Shown here: positions 11,963 to 24,200 of the stretch, in pieces
Layout: every line of letters begins with the position of its first letter
Position numbering within the stretch: position 1 is the first letter of the stretch
From: Pelodera strongyloides
Lineage: Eukaryota > Nematoda > Chromadorea > Rhabditida > Rhabditidae
NCBI GenBank assembly: GCA_036852015.1
Contig: JAANDG010000435.1
Coordinates: forward strand, 1-64,000
DNA: 64,000 nucleotides
Reading direction: 5' to 3'
The notes under the pieces: generated by a model
Told to the model about the DNA's origin: nothing
Seen by the model: only the letters and a program-made list of their open reading frames with translations
The model's database searches: none
Translations under genes and position numbers: made by a program

Positions 11963-12806
11963 CTGCAAAAGTGAAAATCTTAATTAGCCAAGACCTGCAA
12001 AAGTGAAAATCCTAATTAGTCATAATGACTCGAAGCTAGCAGAAACAAGTACCACCCTCATGATTAAAAATAAGCTAAAGCATAACCTACCATTGATTTT
12101 TTTCGGCAAATCAAATGCCGCGGCCATCAGTGATCAGTGATTAGTCCAATATCGTCAAGCAAGTGAAGCGTCAATTCTTGGCCATTTCTCCTGTTACCAA
12201 CCAAATCGTTCAGCTCGATTTGTTTCCATCTGAAAGTGATGAATAATAATTGATAATCATTATGAGAGGGAAGTCTGTGCCATCTATAATTAAATGTGAA
12301 TACATAATTACAGTAAACGATTTGAGAATTTCAGATTCACATGCCTTGTTTCCATCACGCGAATACAGTACTTTATTAGTCGAAATGTTCCGTCCATAGA
12401 ACATATCGATCATCGACATCGAATCCACTCATAAAGCTTTCTTCGCAACAATCTATAAAAACAATAGATGTAATGTAACGAAATTGACCAGTAGACTACG
12501 TCCACAATATGAATGAATCAAGTAGACACAAGTATGACGTCTGATCATATTGAGATGTACTAGTACAAAGCCCTAACCACCCAGGCAAACTTAGTTTACT
12601 CATAAGAAATCCTACCGTAATATCGTTCGTGAAACACTTCGCTTCGTTCTCAATCATTGTTTCCCGGCCCTCTCCGATTCTTGAGCGATTAGTAGATTCC
12701 AGGTAACAAACCAGAACACGTGTGCCTACAACACAATGCAATTATAATATTTTTGACTGGTGTATTCAAGTCTACCACAAGCAAGCATAGTTTATTATTA
12801 ATGGTG

Positions 12807-12988
12807 TTAAAGCGAAATACCGGCCGGTTTTCGAAATGCATCGTGGGCAACTGAATTCTTTCATATTCATGCTAATTTACTAGAATTTAGCTCGATTTTT
12901 ATTCTAATTTACGTTCATTTGCAAAAGCTGCATAAGAGTGCTGATGCACTCGATGCGTTTCAAAAAAACAGCCGGTATTACGCTTTAA
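12807..12988. mobile_element. TTAAAGCG-ended inverted-repeat MITE
   Basis: The element starts TTAAAGCGAAATACCGGCCG and ends with the near-complement, ...CGGTATTACGCTTTAA, 182 bases in all. It is closely related to the copy at 48983-49165. Ends of the form TTAA could reflect a TTAA target duplication of piggyBac type, or simply be part of the termini. Confidence 0.75.
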
Positions 12989-14049
12989 GAGGCAAGATTT
13001 GTAAGATATCCTCACCGTAAATCCGAGGTCATGGTAGGTTGAATGTTGAAAGTGTCGACCGTGTACCACCCATAGAACACGTCGATCCACGCCACACCAC
13101 TCACAACGCCTTCCTTGCAAGCATCTCTAAAACATGCATACACGTAATGTATTACTTGTACGTACAAGTACATACATACAAGTAATGTAAGGATCGCACA
13201 AAGTAAATTATACTCAAATAGTTACACATGCATGTAGTAATGATTCCCGTAATTATTACTAACCGGTAACCGCCTACGTCTACATAGTTAATTATTAAGT
13301 GTCATTCTTACCGTATCAATCTTTTCACTGTCCGATTCACTGTTAATATCCAACCAATACTAGCAGACCACTCCGGGACTCCGGGAAAGTTACCAAACTA
13401 GAGCTTTCACACGTGCGTTTCTAAAAAAAGAAGTGTAAAGTATAAAACATTATTACATCAGAGACTGGCGCATTCACATAGAGCTCTTAAATAGATTCCG
13501 CACACGCACTACAATCTTCCTTTCCTTTCCTTCCGCATCGCATTGTCTTTTTATTTACCTTGAATTGTCAATCCACAGGATCCCAAGATCCCATTCGACG
13601 CCATCAGCCGGTCCCGTTTTGCTCAAACATGCTGAACATCGAAGCCTCGACCTCGACCACGAAGCCAGACACACAACTTGTGAGGATCAAGCCGGTAGCT
13701 ACGATACCTGCAAAACAAGTCTCAACTAGTCATGAATCATTTAATGGAACCCGAAACAAGTAACCTACTACACTGACTAATAAACAAAATCCAATCTACC
13801 GAAATACATTCCGTATGATCAAGCTACTCGTATCCAATTTAGGTTTTATTTACCTTGTATTGTTCAACCACAAAATTGCCACGCACATCGTCGACGGCTT
13901 ACTTTCCTTCATCGGTTTCGCCTCTGATTGTCCCAACAAAAAATTCAAGCATTCTAAGCTCCAGAAATGGTGGCGAACGAAGAGAAACCTGCAAAAGGAT
14001 ATACATAGTAACATCACTGGTGAAACTACGTGCGCGATCGTCGCGCACA

Positions 14050-14280
14050 AAATAAATGTCCGCCGCTGGTGCGCGGCGCCCCCCCCCTAGAGTGTGCGGT
14101 GGCTGCGCCACAGGTGCGCCAGGCGTACCCCACTTAACTTGGCGTACCAGCGGCGCACCATTTAGGTAAGGCGCGGCAGGTGCGCCAGTGGTGCGCCATA
14201 TGGGGTTGGCGCACCCCAAAGGGGGTACGCCGCGCCCTTGTGGCGCACCCTGTTTTGGTACGCTGCGATGGTGCGGAGTT
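14050..14280. repeat. GC-rich GGTGCGCCA / TGGCGCACC cluster
   Basis: A sharply GC-rich island in AT-rich surroundings holds at least eight copies of GGTGCGCCA, TGGCGCACC or one-base variants in both orientations, plus GGCGTACC variants. The motif is nearly palindromic, so the stretch can fold extensively. It interrupts the repeated exon-pair array between two units. Dispersed CGCCGCGCAC-type segments at 25.2-26.0, 27.88 and 56.63 kb may be related. Confidence 0.75.
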
Positions 14281-16605
14281 TTACAATCTGGGAGTAGAAA
14301 ACTTACAGCTGTCTTCAACAAGGGTGCCTTCAACAAATCTTGCGACAGGCGTGTGCGACGAGCGACGATAAAGTCGACCATGTTCCACCCATAGAACACC
14401 ACGATCTCAGACACCAAACATGTGTTCCTTGCAAACAATCTCTAAAAACAGCAGAAATAATTAAAACGAAACGTAAAACTATTCTAAGTTGTACTACTTA
14501 GGTTGATCTATTGAAGTAAATAGAAGGGAAGTATAATAGGAATGTGAAATATGTAGTTGATTATTCAAAACAGTATGACACTCATGCGCATGTGCATGTT
14601 GATCTGATTCATTCGTGTATTCCACCTCCCCCAGCAAACATATTCAATTACTTATTAACATTCTTACCGTATCCCGCTTTTCGCTAAACTCTTCACTCTC
14701 CTGCTCATTGTTCCAATCCAGTATTTACACAGACTTCCAGCAACTGAGGCGACCGATCCAGCAATCGCGAGAGAGCTCCTATAAGTATCAGAATAACTTA
14801 CAACGTATAACATAAAGCATCTTACATTTTACTCCCACAATAAATTGGAAAGAAAGCCTGATACCGAAAACATCATGTTTCACGAAATATTCCACACACA
14901 TCAACTTTCTCGAAAGTCATAGTATCGGTTTTCTACCTTGTATTATTCATCTCAAATGTAAACATCCCGTCGACATTCCAGTTTCTGAGAAAGTCCCTTC
15001 CAATCACAAAACTGAAAGTATCATCTGAGTTTGCTAAGCTATAGGCTCTAGGTGCGTATAGTAGATGATAAAGTTTTCCGCCCATAAAACACGTCGGTGT
15101 TTTATTGGCGTCCGCACATATTTAAGAAAGCATACGCAATTATGCTCACATTCACTTGACACGTCAGACACGAGTAGTATTCAAACAGTTTTTTGTTTAG
15201 GAATATTGAATATTCTCACCGTATATTTCATCCATACCTTTCCTCCATGACTACAACGCATCGGAACTATCCAGAATCCAGACTTCATGCAACAAACCGA
15301 CAGCGAGCAGAAAAGAGTTCCTATAACACAGCATGAATATGAAATATTCAACAACATATATACAATATATTATACAGTACAAAAGAAAATAGCTTATAAT
15401 TAGATAGCCTAAAACCAATAAAACAGCTGAATTCAAAAGAATCGCGAGGTCAGTGTGTGGCAAACGTTAGGAGAGGTGCGTGGCGAAAGCAAGACACAGT
15501 TTTTTTACTGCAGCGCCCTACCAGTTCGTCTATTCAAATTTCAAATCTATGAACAAGCGAAGTTTAATAACATTGTCATTCTCACCGAATTCTCTTCTCA
15601 TCTATCCAGATTTCCAGCCTTCATACATCCCGCCAAAGCCCATGTTCCACTCGGCTCCCTCCCTCCGTCACGACTCCAATCCATGGAATAACACATCGAA
15701 GCACCTTCAAGCAGCCATACGAGGCATTACAGTGAAGTGAAGGAACAAATCAACCTGAAATTAACTGTTTTCAGACTCTATTAACGGCGATATGCGCTAC
15801 CAACCGAAAGCTAGGTACGGCCGTAATGATGTGCTTTGAAAAAACTGTATATTTTCAACTAGGAAATATTTCGTTCGGCAACATGACCCGGAAAAGTGTC
15901 TTCCGATGTGTGTTCCTTACCATGAAAGAATTTTGCTTTCACGTCGTGGTCGTAAGCGAGCGAGCCGAGATGTCCAGCCCATTGAACAAATCGATCCACA
16001 TCACAGCGCATAAAGACTTGCAGCCAATATCTAAACCAGGAATGGTTCACTCAGCGATTACAGTACACAATGAGAATGAAGCTCAACTACACATATAGAT
16101 ATGCTCATGTTTACTGATGCGAGTATATAGCCCTCCCAACAACCACAATTTATTACTTAATTTAATAAGAAGTAACGATCTTACCGTATCCTTCTTGCTC
16201 CCACTTATCCGTCTGACGCAGAAACACTGTAGCACATTCAGTACCAGCAGATGGCTAGTTGGAATTGCTTAACTCCGGTGGCATAGTGACACTTCAGTTC
16301 CGGCGAATGCCTAAAACCCAGATCGTTATTAATTATTACTTACTACTGAATGTCTATAAGGTCAATAAACGTAAAACAGTTTGGAATAATCGAACATCAA
16401 TACTGATTCGCCTCGTCATAAGAATCTGGATCTCGTCGCTTAATGTTTATGACCTACGCCTACGCGGAACAATTTGAAACCCTGTGTGGAACAACCACCC
16501 TCAGAGCACGCTCGTGTACATTAACACATTGACATTAACATAAAGCGTGTAGCAAAGTAGGCAAAGATAGCAAAGAAATTTATAACAAAGAAAAATTCAA
16601 CTTAC

Positions 16606-16703
16606 GATTTACGATAGAATTGGAACAGCAGCAGCACCCTCTGACCCTCAGCACTGGAATCTCTGGAACGGGATTCCGGTTCAGCACAGATCCGAACTCC
16701 GAA
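16606..16703 (-). CDS. Exon-like segment, unknown protein
   Basis: Minus-strand segment between a TATTTCAG acceptor and GTAAGT donor with 32 open codons (motifs GVRICAEPESRSRDSS and RVLLLFQFYR). Good splice borders support an exon, but no neighbour joins it with certainty. It lies just upstream of the repeated exon-pair array and could be the first surviving exon of that gene. Confidence 0.35.
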
Positions 16704-17449
16704 CTGAAATATTTCCTTTATTCATTATATTATCATTTTATTATAGTACCATTATGATATACAATGACACCTGTTAAAACCATGTGAGAACATGACAAAT
16801 GCATAAACAAGCGATAGATATGGATCTAAGATAAAATGAAAACCCACCTCAAGCACAACTAACCGTTCGACTCCCTTCATTTCAGCATTCTCAGAGCGGG
16901 AGAGCACACTCAATAATTCATGAGGACGGACAAACACACAAATGGACGAACACACCGACAGACATAAATACATACAGTCGAGACAAAGGTAAAAGAGTCA
17001 ATTTCAGAAAAATGCTATTCTCCTATAATGATGGAAACTTATAATAGACAGAAGAAGCAAAGCGGAAGCTACATGTCAAAAGTGAACAATTGCTTAAAGC
17101 GAGGACCTCTCCAGAGAGAGGTTAAAGAATCTTACACTATTATCAAAACCAACTAAACTGGCAAAAGTACTAATAACTACGCCTAGAAAACAAAGAGCCA
17201 TCAACTATCAAGACGAGCCCAAGCAACCTACAGTAATATGATAAGTCCTATTATCAAACACTTCGAAAAGGAAAAACTACGACATCTCATCTGAAAACAA
17301 AGCCACAGGTCTATGAAAACCAACTGTTATTTCACATCATCCACTAACAGTGCTCACACTCATACAGCCTTACCATGGTTTTCACATACCTCAAAATTCG
17401 AGAAAAAAACTGATCATCTTCATAGCTTCCAATGCGTCTTTCTTTTTTT

Positions 17450-17582
17450 GCATTATCTCTCTTTTTTTTTTTCTTTTTTTTTATGTTATTTTTTCATTTT
17501 TTTCTTTTTTATGTTTTTTTTTCTTTTTTTTATATATTTTTTTCTCTTTTTATATATTTTTTTTCGTTTTTTTTTTATATTT
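17450..17582 (+). repeat. T-rich low-complexity tract
   Basis: A run of T8-T12 blocks separated by single C or TATAT/ATG interruptions. Responsible for spurious Phe-rich frames. Nothing coding. Confidence 0.9.
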
Positions 17583-18500
17583 ATACAATAAACAGCGAGC
17601 CACGCCGCCAACTCCACGCAGATACTTCGGCAGCATTGTAGCGTAGCCATGACGGTCCTTTGCTCAGTCGCATACATATTCCCTTTTCTGTAACGTACGC
17701 AGTTGCACTACTAACATAAGCGCCTACACAATGCACTCAAAGAAATGAAATTTCAGAAACGTTGAAAATTCATAACATGTTGTTGCGAACACTCATACTT
17801 TACTACCCCCGCGTCGTAGGCGAGAAGCTAAACCAGTTAACAAGTTAACGAGCGCTAAAGTGAACTTAAACTGACCGCACAGTGGTGTGTTCAATTCTCG
17901 ATGTCGATGACGTCATCCGATAATCGATTGGCCCAAACAATCAATATCTCGGCTAGATGATCCAAAAGAGAAAGATGAAGTGGATTTGGCGTTATGATGC
18001 AGAGAACAGCAAACATCTCTTTACGATCTGAAAGTAAAGCAATTATACAAATGAAAGGCCCATGTATTCTCTAAACGAACGGAAACCTGTCGCATAACGA
18101 GACCTCCCCCCCTCCCCATAAGTGAACGTGAGTGAGCGACGCGAGTGAGTAAGGCGCACATTCACAGCATATATTGGACACATTTGGCAGAGAGTGATAA
18201 AAAAACCATACCGATTCAAAAACCGGCACGCGGCTCGAAGCAGCAGACTTTGACTTACAAATCCTCCTTGGTACGGTACCTCTACAAGAGTAAACCAGTA
18301 AACGAACCGAAAATCGACATCCACCTAAATTTCAATTTTGGAATAAATTATTGGTCTGCTTATCAAGACAACTAAAGTACCCAAGTAGTCAGCCGGCAAT
18401 CGAGTGTTATCACATAATGAGTTCGCCCAAACAATTCACCTTTTTTAAGCAATTTAAGTACAAGTCACACAGTGGTTCTGTTAAGATCAGTTGCACAGTA

Positions 18501-18579
18501 GATGATACAACTACAACCCTATTCTTAATGAATGTAATTGGATGATACAACTACAACCCTATTCTTAATGAATGTAATT
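18501..18579. repeat. Perfect 40-bp tandem duplication
   Basis: Two identical copies of a 40-base unit starting GATGATACAACTACAACC lie head to tail (18501-18540 and 18541-18579, the last base differing). Exact identity indicates a recent slippage or a gap-closing artefact in the assembly. Confidence 0.95.
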
Positions 18580-18699
18580 CCGCCGAGCCCATGTTACAAC
18601 CAGTAAAGTCAAAGAAAAGTGAGAAAGCGGGCACAGGGCACTCGTCCCCTAATTGAGTGAGGTAAAGAGGATTTTCAGTGATTACAATTACATTAAAAA

Positions 18700-18890
18700 T
18701 TACAAAGGACATACTCGGATATGAAGGGGTGATAAAAATCCTACCACACCGAGCCATACATCGGCACTTTGCTCCAAAACAACGGCTTGAGAGATCACTC
18801 TGTAAGCAATCAAAAGCACGATCCCTTGCACCTCCAACAAACGAATATGCATCGAAGAACATCTCGATTCGCTTCCAGCTTCCATCCACC
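18700..18890 (-). CDS. Exon-like segment, unknown protein
   Basis: Follows an AATTTAG acceptor and reads open to a GTAGGA donor in two frames, one with a Cys cluster (motif SRCFGAKCRCMARC). Frame ambiguity and lack of neighbours leave it doubtful. Confidence 0.25.
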
Positions 18891-20190
18891 TAAATTAAAA
18901 TAATGAGAGAAATATTGTCTACGTGAGGAAAGGTTACAGTACTCAACCTCAAGCAGCAGATCAACAAATAGGTACAGTTTTGGAAGCTCACTAAAGGGAC
19001 TTTTTACAACCCTTGGCCTAATGCAAATATGTTACGGCGTGTATATAATAACAATAGAAACACAACACTCTAGACTATAGCAGTTAAGATTACCTAAAAT
19101 ACCTATCTCTGAAGCCACAAGACGAAGATGTTTGGAACTAAGTAATTACACAAGAAGTGAACTCACAGTATGATATCTGCCACGGCTTACACACAATACT
19201 AAATATTGCTAAACATATCCGAGTTAGTATGGACCAAAAGTGTCTGCGCCCCGCTACCGCCTGCTAAACTTTAAAGGCACATTGAACCAGTTAAGACAAC
19301 TTGCAATTACGAATAAGTCCTCAATATTCGGTTGTTTCTTCTCTCATGAAGCGTTCTCGGATACGTAGAGAAGCGACAGAAGATCGTCCAATAACAAAGA
19401 AGAGCACGGAAACGAAATCTAAAACAAGGGTTAATTGAGAATTTTAGTTCTTGGCCAATGTCCCTCCTGGGAAGTATTTATGGCACGGTGCCAAGTCGTT
19501 TTGCTTTCGCTTATCATGAGTCGAACAAGAAATTCAACTTTCTACGAAAATACGTAAGCCTGATAGCATTAGCAAGTCAACCACCAAAAACGTATACTCA
19601 ACTTTTCTATCGCTGTATTTCCAAGTGATCCCATTGCCAACGTCAATGAATCCTGCCACATATCCTCACACAGTGTGAGCAGACTCCAAAAAGGCAAGAA
19701 GAAGTATTCAAGTGTTGCACTGATGCACACCATCCATTGCATGCGGCCTACAACAGAGGAAAATTAGATGGAAGCATGTCCGTTCTTTTTGCAAACACTA
19801 CACTCACTGCTCTATTATGACGATGGAACGAAAGCAACTACATAACAGTGTTTTGCTTCTCCTTCTCAGGAAATCAAGTGAGACTTACAGGGCCCGGGAA
19901 AACATTTATGCCGAACATATAAATTTATCGTGCAAGTTTTGTCAAGGTAAGAGGATGCGCTCCTCCGCATTGAATTTTACATGTTTGTGTACTATACTAC
20001 CACTACCGTACCGTACGCCGTAAAAGCAGTAAGCACCCAATCCACTATGTATTGTTAGTGTTGTCGTTTTACGACCGGTTTGACTACGAGTTTTTTGGTG
20101 GCAAACTCATCCTATAAAGAAAACATTCAAGCTAGATAGCTAGTCAAAAACAAAATGTCTAAAATAATAAAATAATAAAATTGTTCCTAC

Positions 20191-20670
20191 CAGCTTTCCA
20201 GCAGCATCGATAGTCGACCACAACATCGATGCTCCAAGCTTCAAACCACCAGTCTGGTACAAAGTTCCACCGGGCCACGACGAAGAGAATTCACTGTCGC
20301 TCCAGCAGGATAATTCCAACTAAACTCCAACAATAACAGAAAAAATTGAATAGTTTGCCGTAAAAATCAAAAATACAGTAAGACAGCTAACCTAACATGG
20401 TGAATAATCAAGAGCTACTTTGGAAAATGAATACTTAGCAGAATGAGACTGCCTACCTACCTGCACACGCGTGTCCGCTTGTCCACATCAACCATGAAGG
20501 TGAGATCGAAAGTTTTGTATAGCTATGTATATTCAGTTAAAACATCAAAATAAAGTCGCCAAACCTTACCATTCGTCTTACAGTAATCATCCAGCACATT
20601 CTGATTCCTCGGTTCTCATGGCACTTCGGTCCTTCACAAACTTTCTTCATAACTTCATATCCGGCAGCAT
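20191..20670 (-). CDS. Two phase-compatible exons of an unknown protein
   Basis: Minus-strand exon 20570-20670 (TTTTAG acceptor, GTAAGG donor; motifs GYEVMKKVCEGPKCHE and RMCWMIT) ends at a codon boundary. Exon 20191-20319 (GTTTAG acceptor, GTAGGA donor; 43 open codons, motifs CWSDSEFSSSWPGG and LKLGASMLWSTID) begins at one. The joined stretch is about 76 residues with paired Cys and Trp, as in secreted proteins, but no family is recognised. Upstream and downstream exons are not identified. Confidence 0.4.
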
Positions 20671-20977
20671 CTAAAATGTAATTGTGTAAAAATCTACGAA
20701 CAGACTCCTTACGAACTCCTAATAATATCTTATTTCAGCTGCAAATAGTGACCAAAAAAAGTAGTGCGACAAAGGACACTGCATCCACCAACTATTTCCA
20801 ATTAGGCACTATATTATTTGCAATTATGGAACTATCATGAGGGTCACAAGAATAAATAGATAGTGAAAATCTTACCAAACACCATCTTTGCGGCTGCAAT
20901 AACCATCAACTTCGCCCATAAAGTTTATAGTTAGCGGCAGAAGTGTGCATGAGCTCAAAAGGAGTAGAAGAGTCTGC

Positions 20978-21007
20978 GTCGGCGGCGACGACGACGACGA
21001 CGACGAA
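20978..21007. repeat. (GAC)n trinucleotide microsatellite
   Basis: A short GGC/GAC run of about nine triplets. It creates Asp-, Thr- or Arg-run frames on all readings; no supporting exon structure is visible. Confidence 0.9.
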
Positions 21008-21299
21008 AAATGTGCGAGAAGAGCAGAGCAGGAAACGGAACCTGAAAATCAAAATTTACTTGAGAAGCCCACCATTTTTGACACATTTCCTGGAAACGAC
21101 TTCGTGCATTCAATGTCAATTCAACGTGGATGTGACGCACAGTCTACATTCACATTCACATAGTTTTAAAATAGTAGAGGAACATGTGCTTTTCCATCCG
21201 ATAAAAGCAGATTTCCCTATACATTCATCATTTTTCAAAAACTCATTAGTGCATTCAACCAAAATAAATAAAACATAAAAAGTGTTTTTGAAACGAACT

Positions 21300-24200
21300 A
21301 TTCCGTTAGAGTACTATGTTGTGTAATGTCGTTTCCTTTGTGCGTAACGCAGATGGAACTGGGGTTTTACGTTCACGATTTTCTAGAAAGGTATACTATA
21401 CAACAATTTCAAAGCAACAACTGCTTACGTCGTCCGCTAGTCCGGCCAATAGTGTCCTAACGTTAACATTCTAACACTGATCGATAGTGCCAACCATTCG
21501 ACCGAAATTCACAGCGATGTCACAGCCAAAGGAATACTGTAGCCGTGCTGGCGTAGAGAAATCTGAAAATTAAAAACAATCGATAACTATATGGTCTTTT
21601 TCTAAAATAGAGCATACGGCGCTTTTTAACTGCACTGCGTTGTCGTAACGGAAAAAAAGCTAGTACATAACGGCAGAATTGCACTGGAGCATAGCATTCG
21701 CATTCCATGTGACAAAAATTCATACAAGGAACATAAACCCACTCAATTTTAAATTCTGAATATCAGTGTAAGCGTACGTACACGGTACTTTCGCTCAGGA
21801 GCTCCACAACCATACACACGGATCGTTCCATGAATCACAAACAATAAAATCCACATATTGATAAAGAAGCCAAAACGGCGCTCGACGCGCTCAGACGCGC
21901 TCAGACGTCTGACTTCGGAAACTAAATTACGAATGTTTACTGAAGCTGAAGGTTGAAGATGTAATGTATTTCATGCCAGCTCAATAGCAATAGCACCAGT
22001 TACCAGGCCAGTATGACTGTATGACAAGGCCACCCATCTCAGTATCACTGCAAACGAAAAATAAAGGAATAATAGCTTACAAACATGACAAGAGCTGCAT
22101 CAGGAAAGTCACTTCGACCAGTGTAGTGAAGAGGCGGATACAGAAATGCTCACGATCTTCACACAAAAAATATCCAATATTAACCTGAAACTAGAAAATA
22201 CCAATGAATGGCTACGTTAGGCCGGTTACGCGGTCAGTCGTATTACTATCTTTTAGCCAAATTTTCCTAATAGCAAACAGAAGTCTGCTCTGGGAAAAAA
22301 ATCACACTAAACTTGTTGATATAGAATTCTTTCACCCTATACTCAGACTTCCTTGCAAAATGCAACATTTGTTGAATGATGTATAGAACAAAAGAAAGGG
22401 ACTGATAATTGATAATCGATAGATAAAGAAAATTACGTTACCAAACGGATCAACCCGTGTTCAGAGTTCGAATTTGCCCAAAAATCGATGATCAAAGCAT
22501 AGGGTGAAACGGAGACAAGCATCACAGGAAGAGCACAACGAATCCTAAAAAAAAATGTTTAATTGAGATGTTTGCCCTTCATCCTTCTTCAGATTACAGG
22601 AAAGCATTTCTTTAATGCAAGTTGTGAGTTTGTGACAACCCATTTTTAAAGTATTACATCAAAACTTCAACTGAATTAAATTACCACTTATTGTATTGCT
22701 TAATAAGTACTAATTGTCCTCGGGCTCGGGCCAAACAATTAATTAGCTATCTGCATTAGTTCAGACATCACTACTCAGTTCAGATTAGTTCAGTTCAGAC
22801 AGACATCACTCGGCGAATATAGGTGGATCAGTTTACGACTGTTAAATGTCAACAGCCGACTGTCAAAAGTGTGAGACGAGAATCAAATTGTACATAATGG
22901 CGCACCTGACGTCAGAACTCAGAGGAGTCGGAGGAAGGCACCAGAAGTCCAGAAGCCTCAAAACAGCGGAGAACGAGAAGAGAAACAAAACCTGAAAATA
23001 TAGCTTTAAATAACTTTAATAGAGAATTTACTGTTTTATATACCTTTAATGTGTAACTGGGAAATAGGACCCTTTAGTGTGCAAGCTAAGTAGGCTGATT
23101 TGAGCAGTTGCGCTGAACAAACGACGTAAGCAACAAGAAGTGAAAGAAAGGTGATTCCAGTGCACATAAACAAACTATTACCGTATAGTGAACAATTCGC
23201 TTTCCTTTGTTCCATTCCATATCGTACAGCTTAAAAATGGCACGCCCAAAAGAGGGAAGCGAAGAAGAAAACTCGACGACACTGAAATGAGTTGACTTAC
23301 TTAAACGCCTGTCGATAGCAATATACGGTTTCAAAACAAGCAAAGTTACTTTTCGTATAGATACATAACACCACAAATGCAACTTTGGACTTTCGAAGCC
23401 ACGTTTTAATGCATACAACGCTTTCGAACAAAGTTTGAAAAAGTGACTGTTCGACTATTGTATATGAACAAATACAAAGTTTAAAACCAACTTAATTCCG
23501 TGAATTGCAGTCGTTCGCGTTCAATTTGACACCAGACGGTACTGGATCACAAAGGCACATCAGGCACGCAGAAAACAAGGACTGTCGAAACCTCAACGCC
23601 CTGAAAAAGTCACGTTCAATTCTCGAGTGTTTGACACACACACACGTGAGTAAACTTTAAATGGTGATCCATGCGAAGCACAGAAATGTTTCATATCACA
23701 ATTTAATCGCACAAACTAACAGTTCCACGAGCACGGAACTTCGCACGTACGGCGTCCGCGTTCCCACCACCAGTACACCAGAGTAAAAAAAGATAAATAA
23801 AGGAGAAAAGGGGGAAAGGGGAAGAACAGAACATAATGTGTTTAGACGGAAAAGAATGCCAACAAAGTCACCATTCGGTATCGCAGGTAAACAAGCAAAA
23901 CTCCACTAGGACGATGACGGTGTTCATTAAGAATTCGCAAAGAAAACAAAAGGGAAGACCGAAACTTGCATCGAATATATTTTTGAAACGTATTTGAAGC
24001 CGCACATTGCATGCAACATTGGCAACTTGCCTTACCGTACTTTCTGCTTTTTAGATAACACGGCAAAATGTTTATTTTTCGGTGGAGCCGCTAGTGCTAC
24101 ACATTTTCAAAATGAAACAAACTTACAATGGATCGATAGTCGTCCAGAGGTATATTCATTGTGAAACCATCCAAATGAAATATAGAAGCATTTTCGATGG

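Larger units (their letters stand above)
12300..16300 (-). pseudogene. Degenerate array of about five repeated exon-pair units
   Basis: On the minus strand five segments end in a similar splice-donor block, (G/A)A(T/G)ATACG followed by GTAAG, GTGAG or GTAGG, near 16185, 15220, 14667, 13310 and 12620. Each is followed downstream by a second segment containing GTGTTCTATGG(G/A) or a close variant, near 15985, 15085, 14385, 13070 and 12390. Translations of the second segment share a WID(V/L)F(Y/N)G-like core, but the open frame shifts between units and several carry stops. This fits tandem duplication of an exon pair, or of a small gene, followed by decay. Unit spacing is irregular (0.55-1.36 kb). 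Function unknown. Confidence 0.4.

Noticed and set aside
13899..14438. Minus-strand frame of 179 codons
   Set aside because: It runs through the GGTGCGCCA cluster and one repeat unit; only its beginning has exon-like borders.
20943..21278. Overlapping frames with Asp, Thr or Arg runs
   Set aside because: Driven by the GAC microsatellite, with no splice-consistent neighbours.
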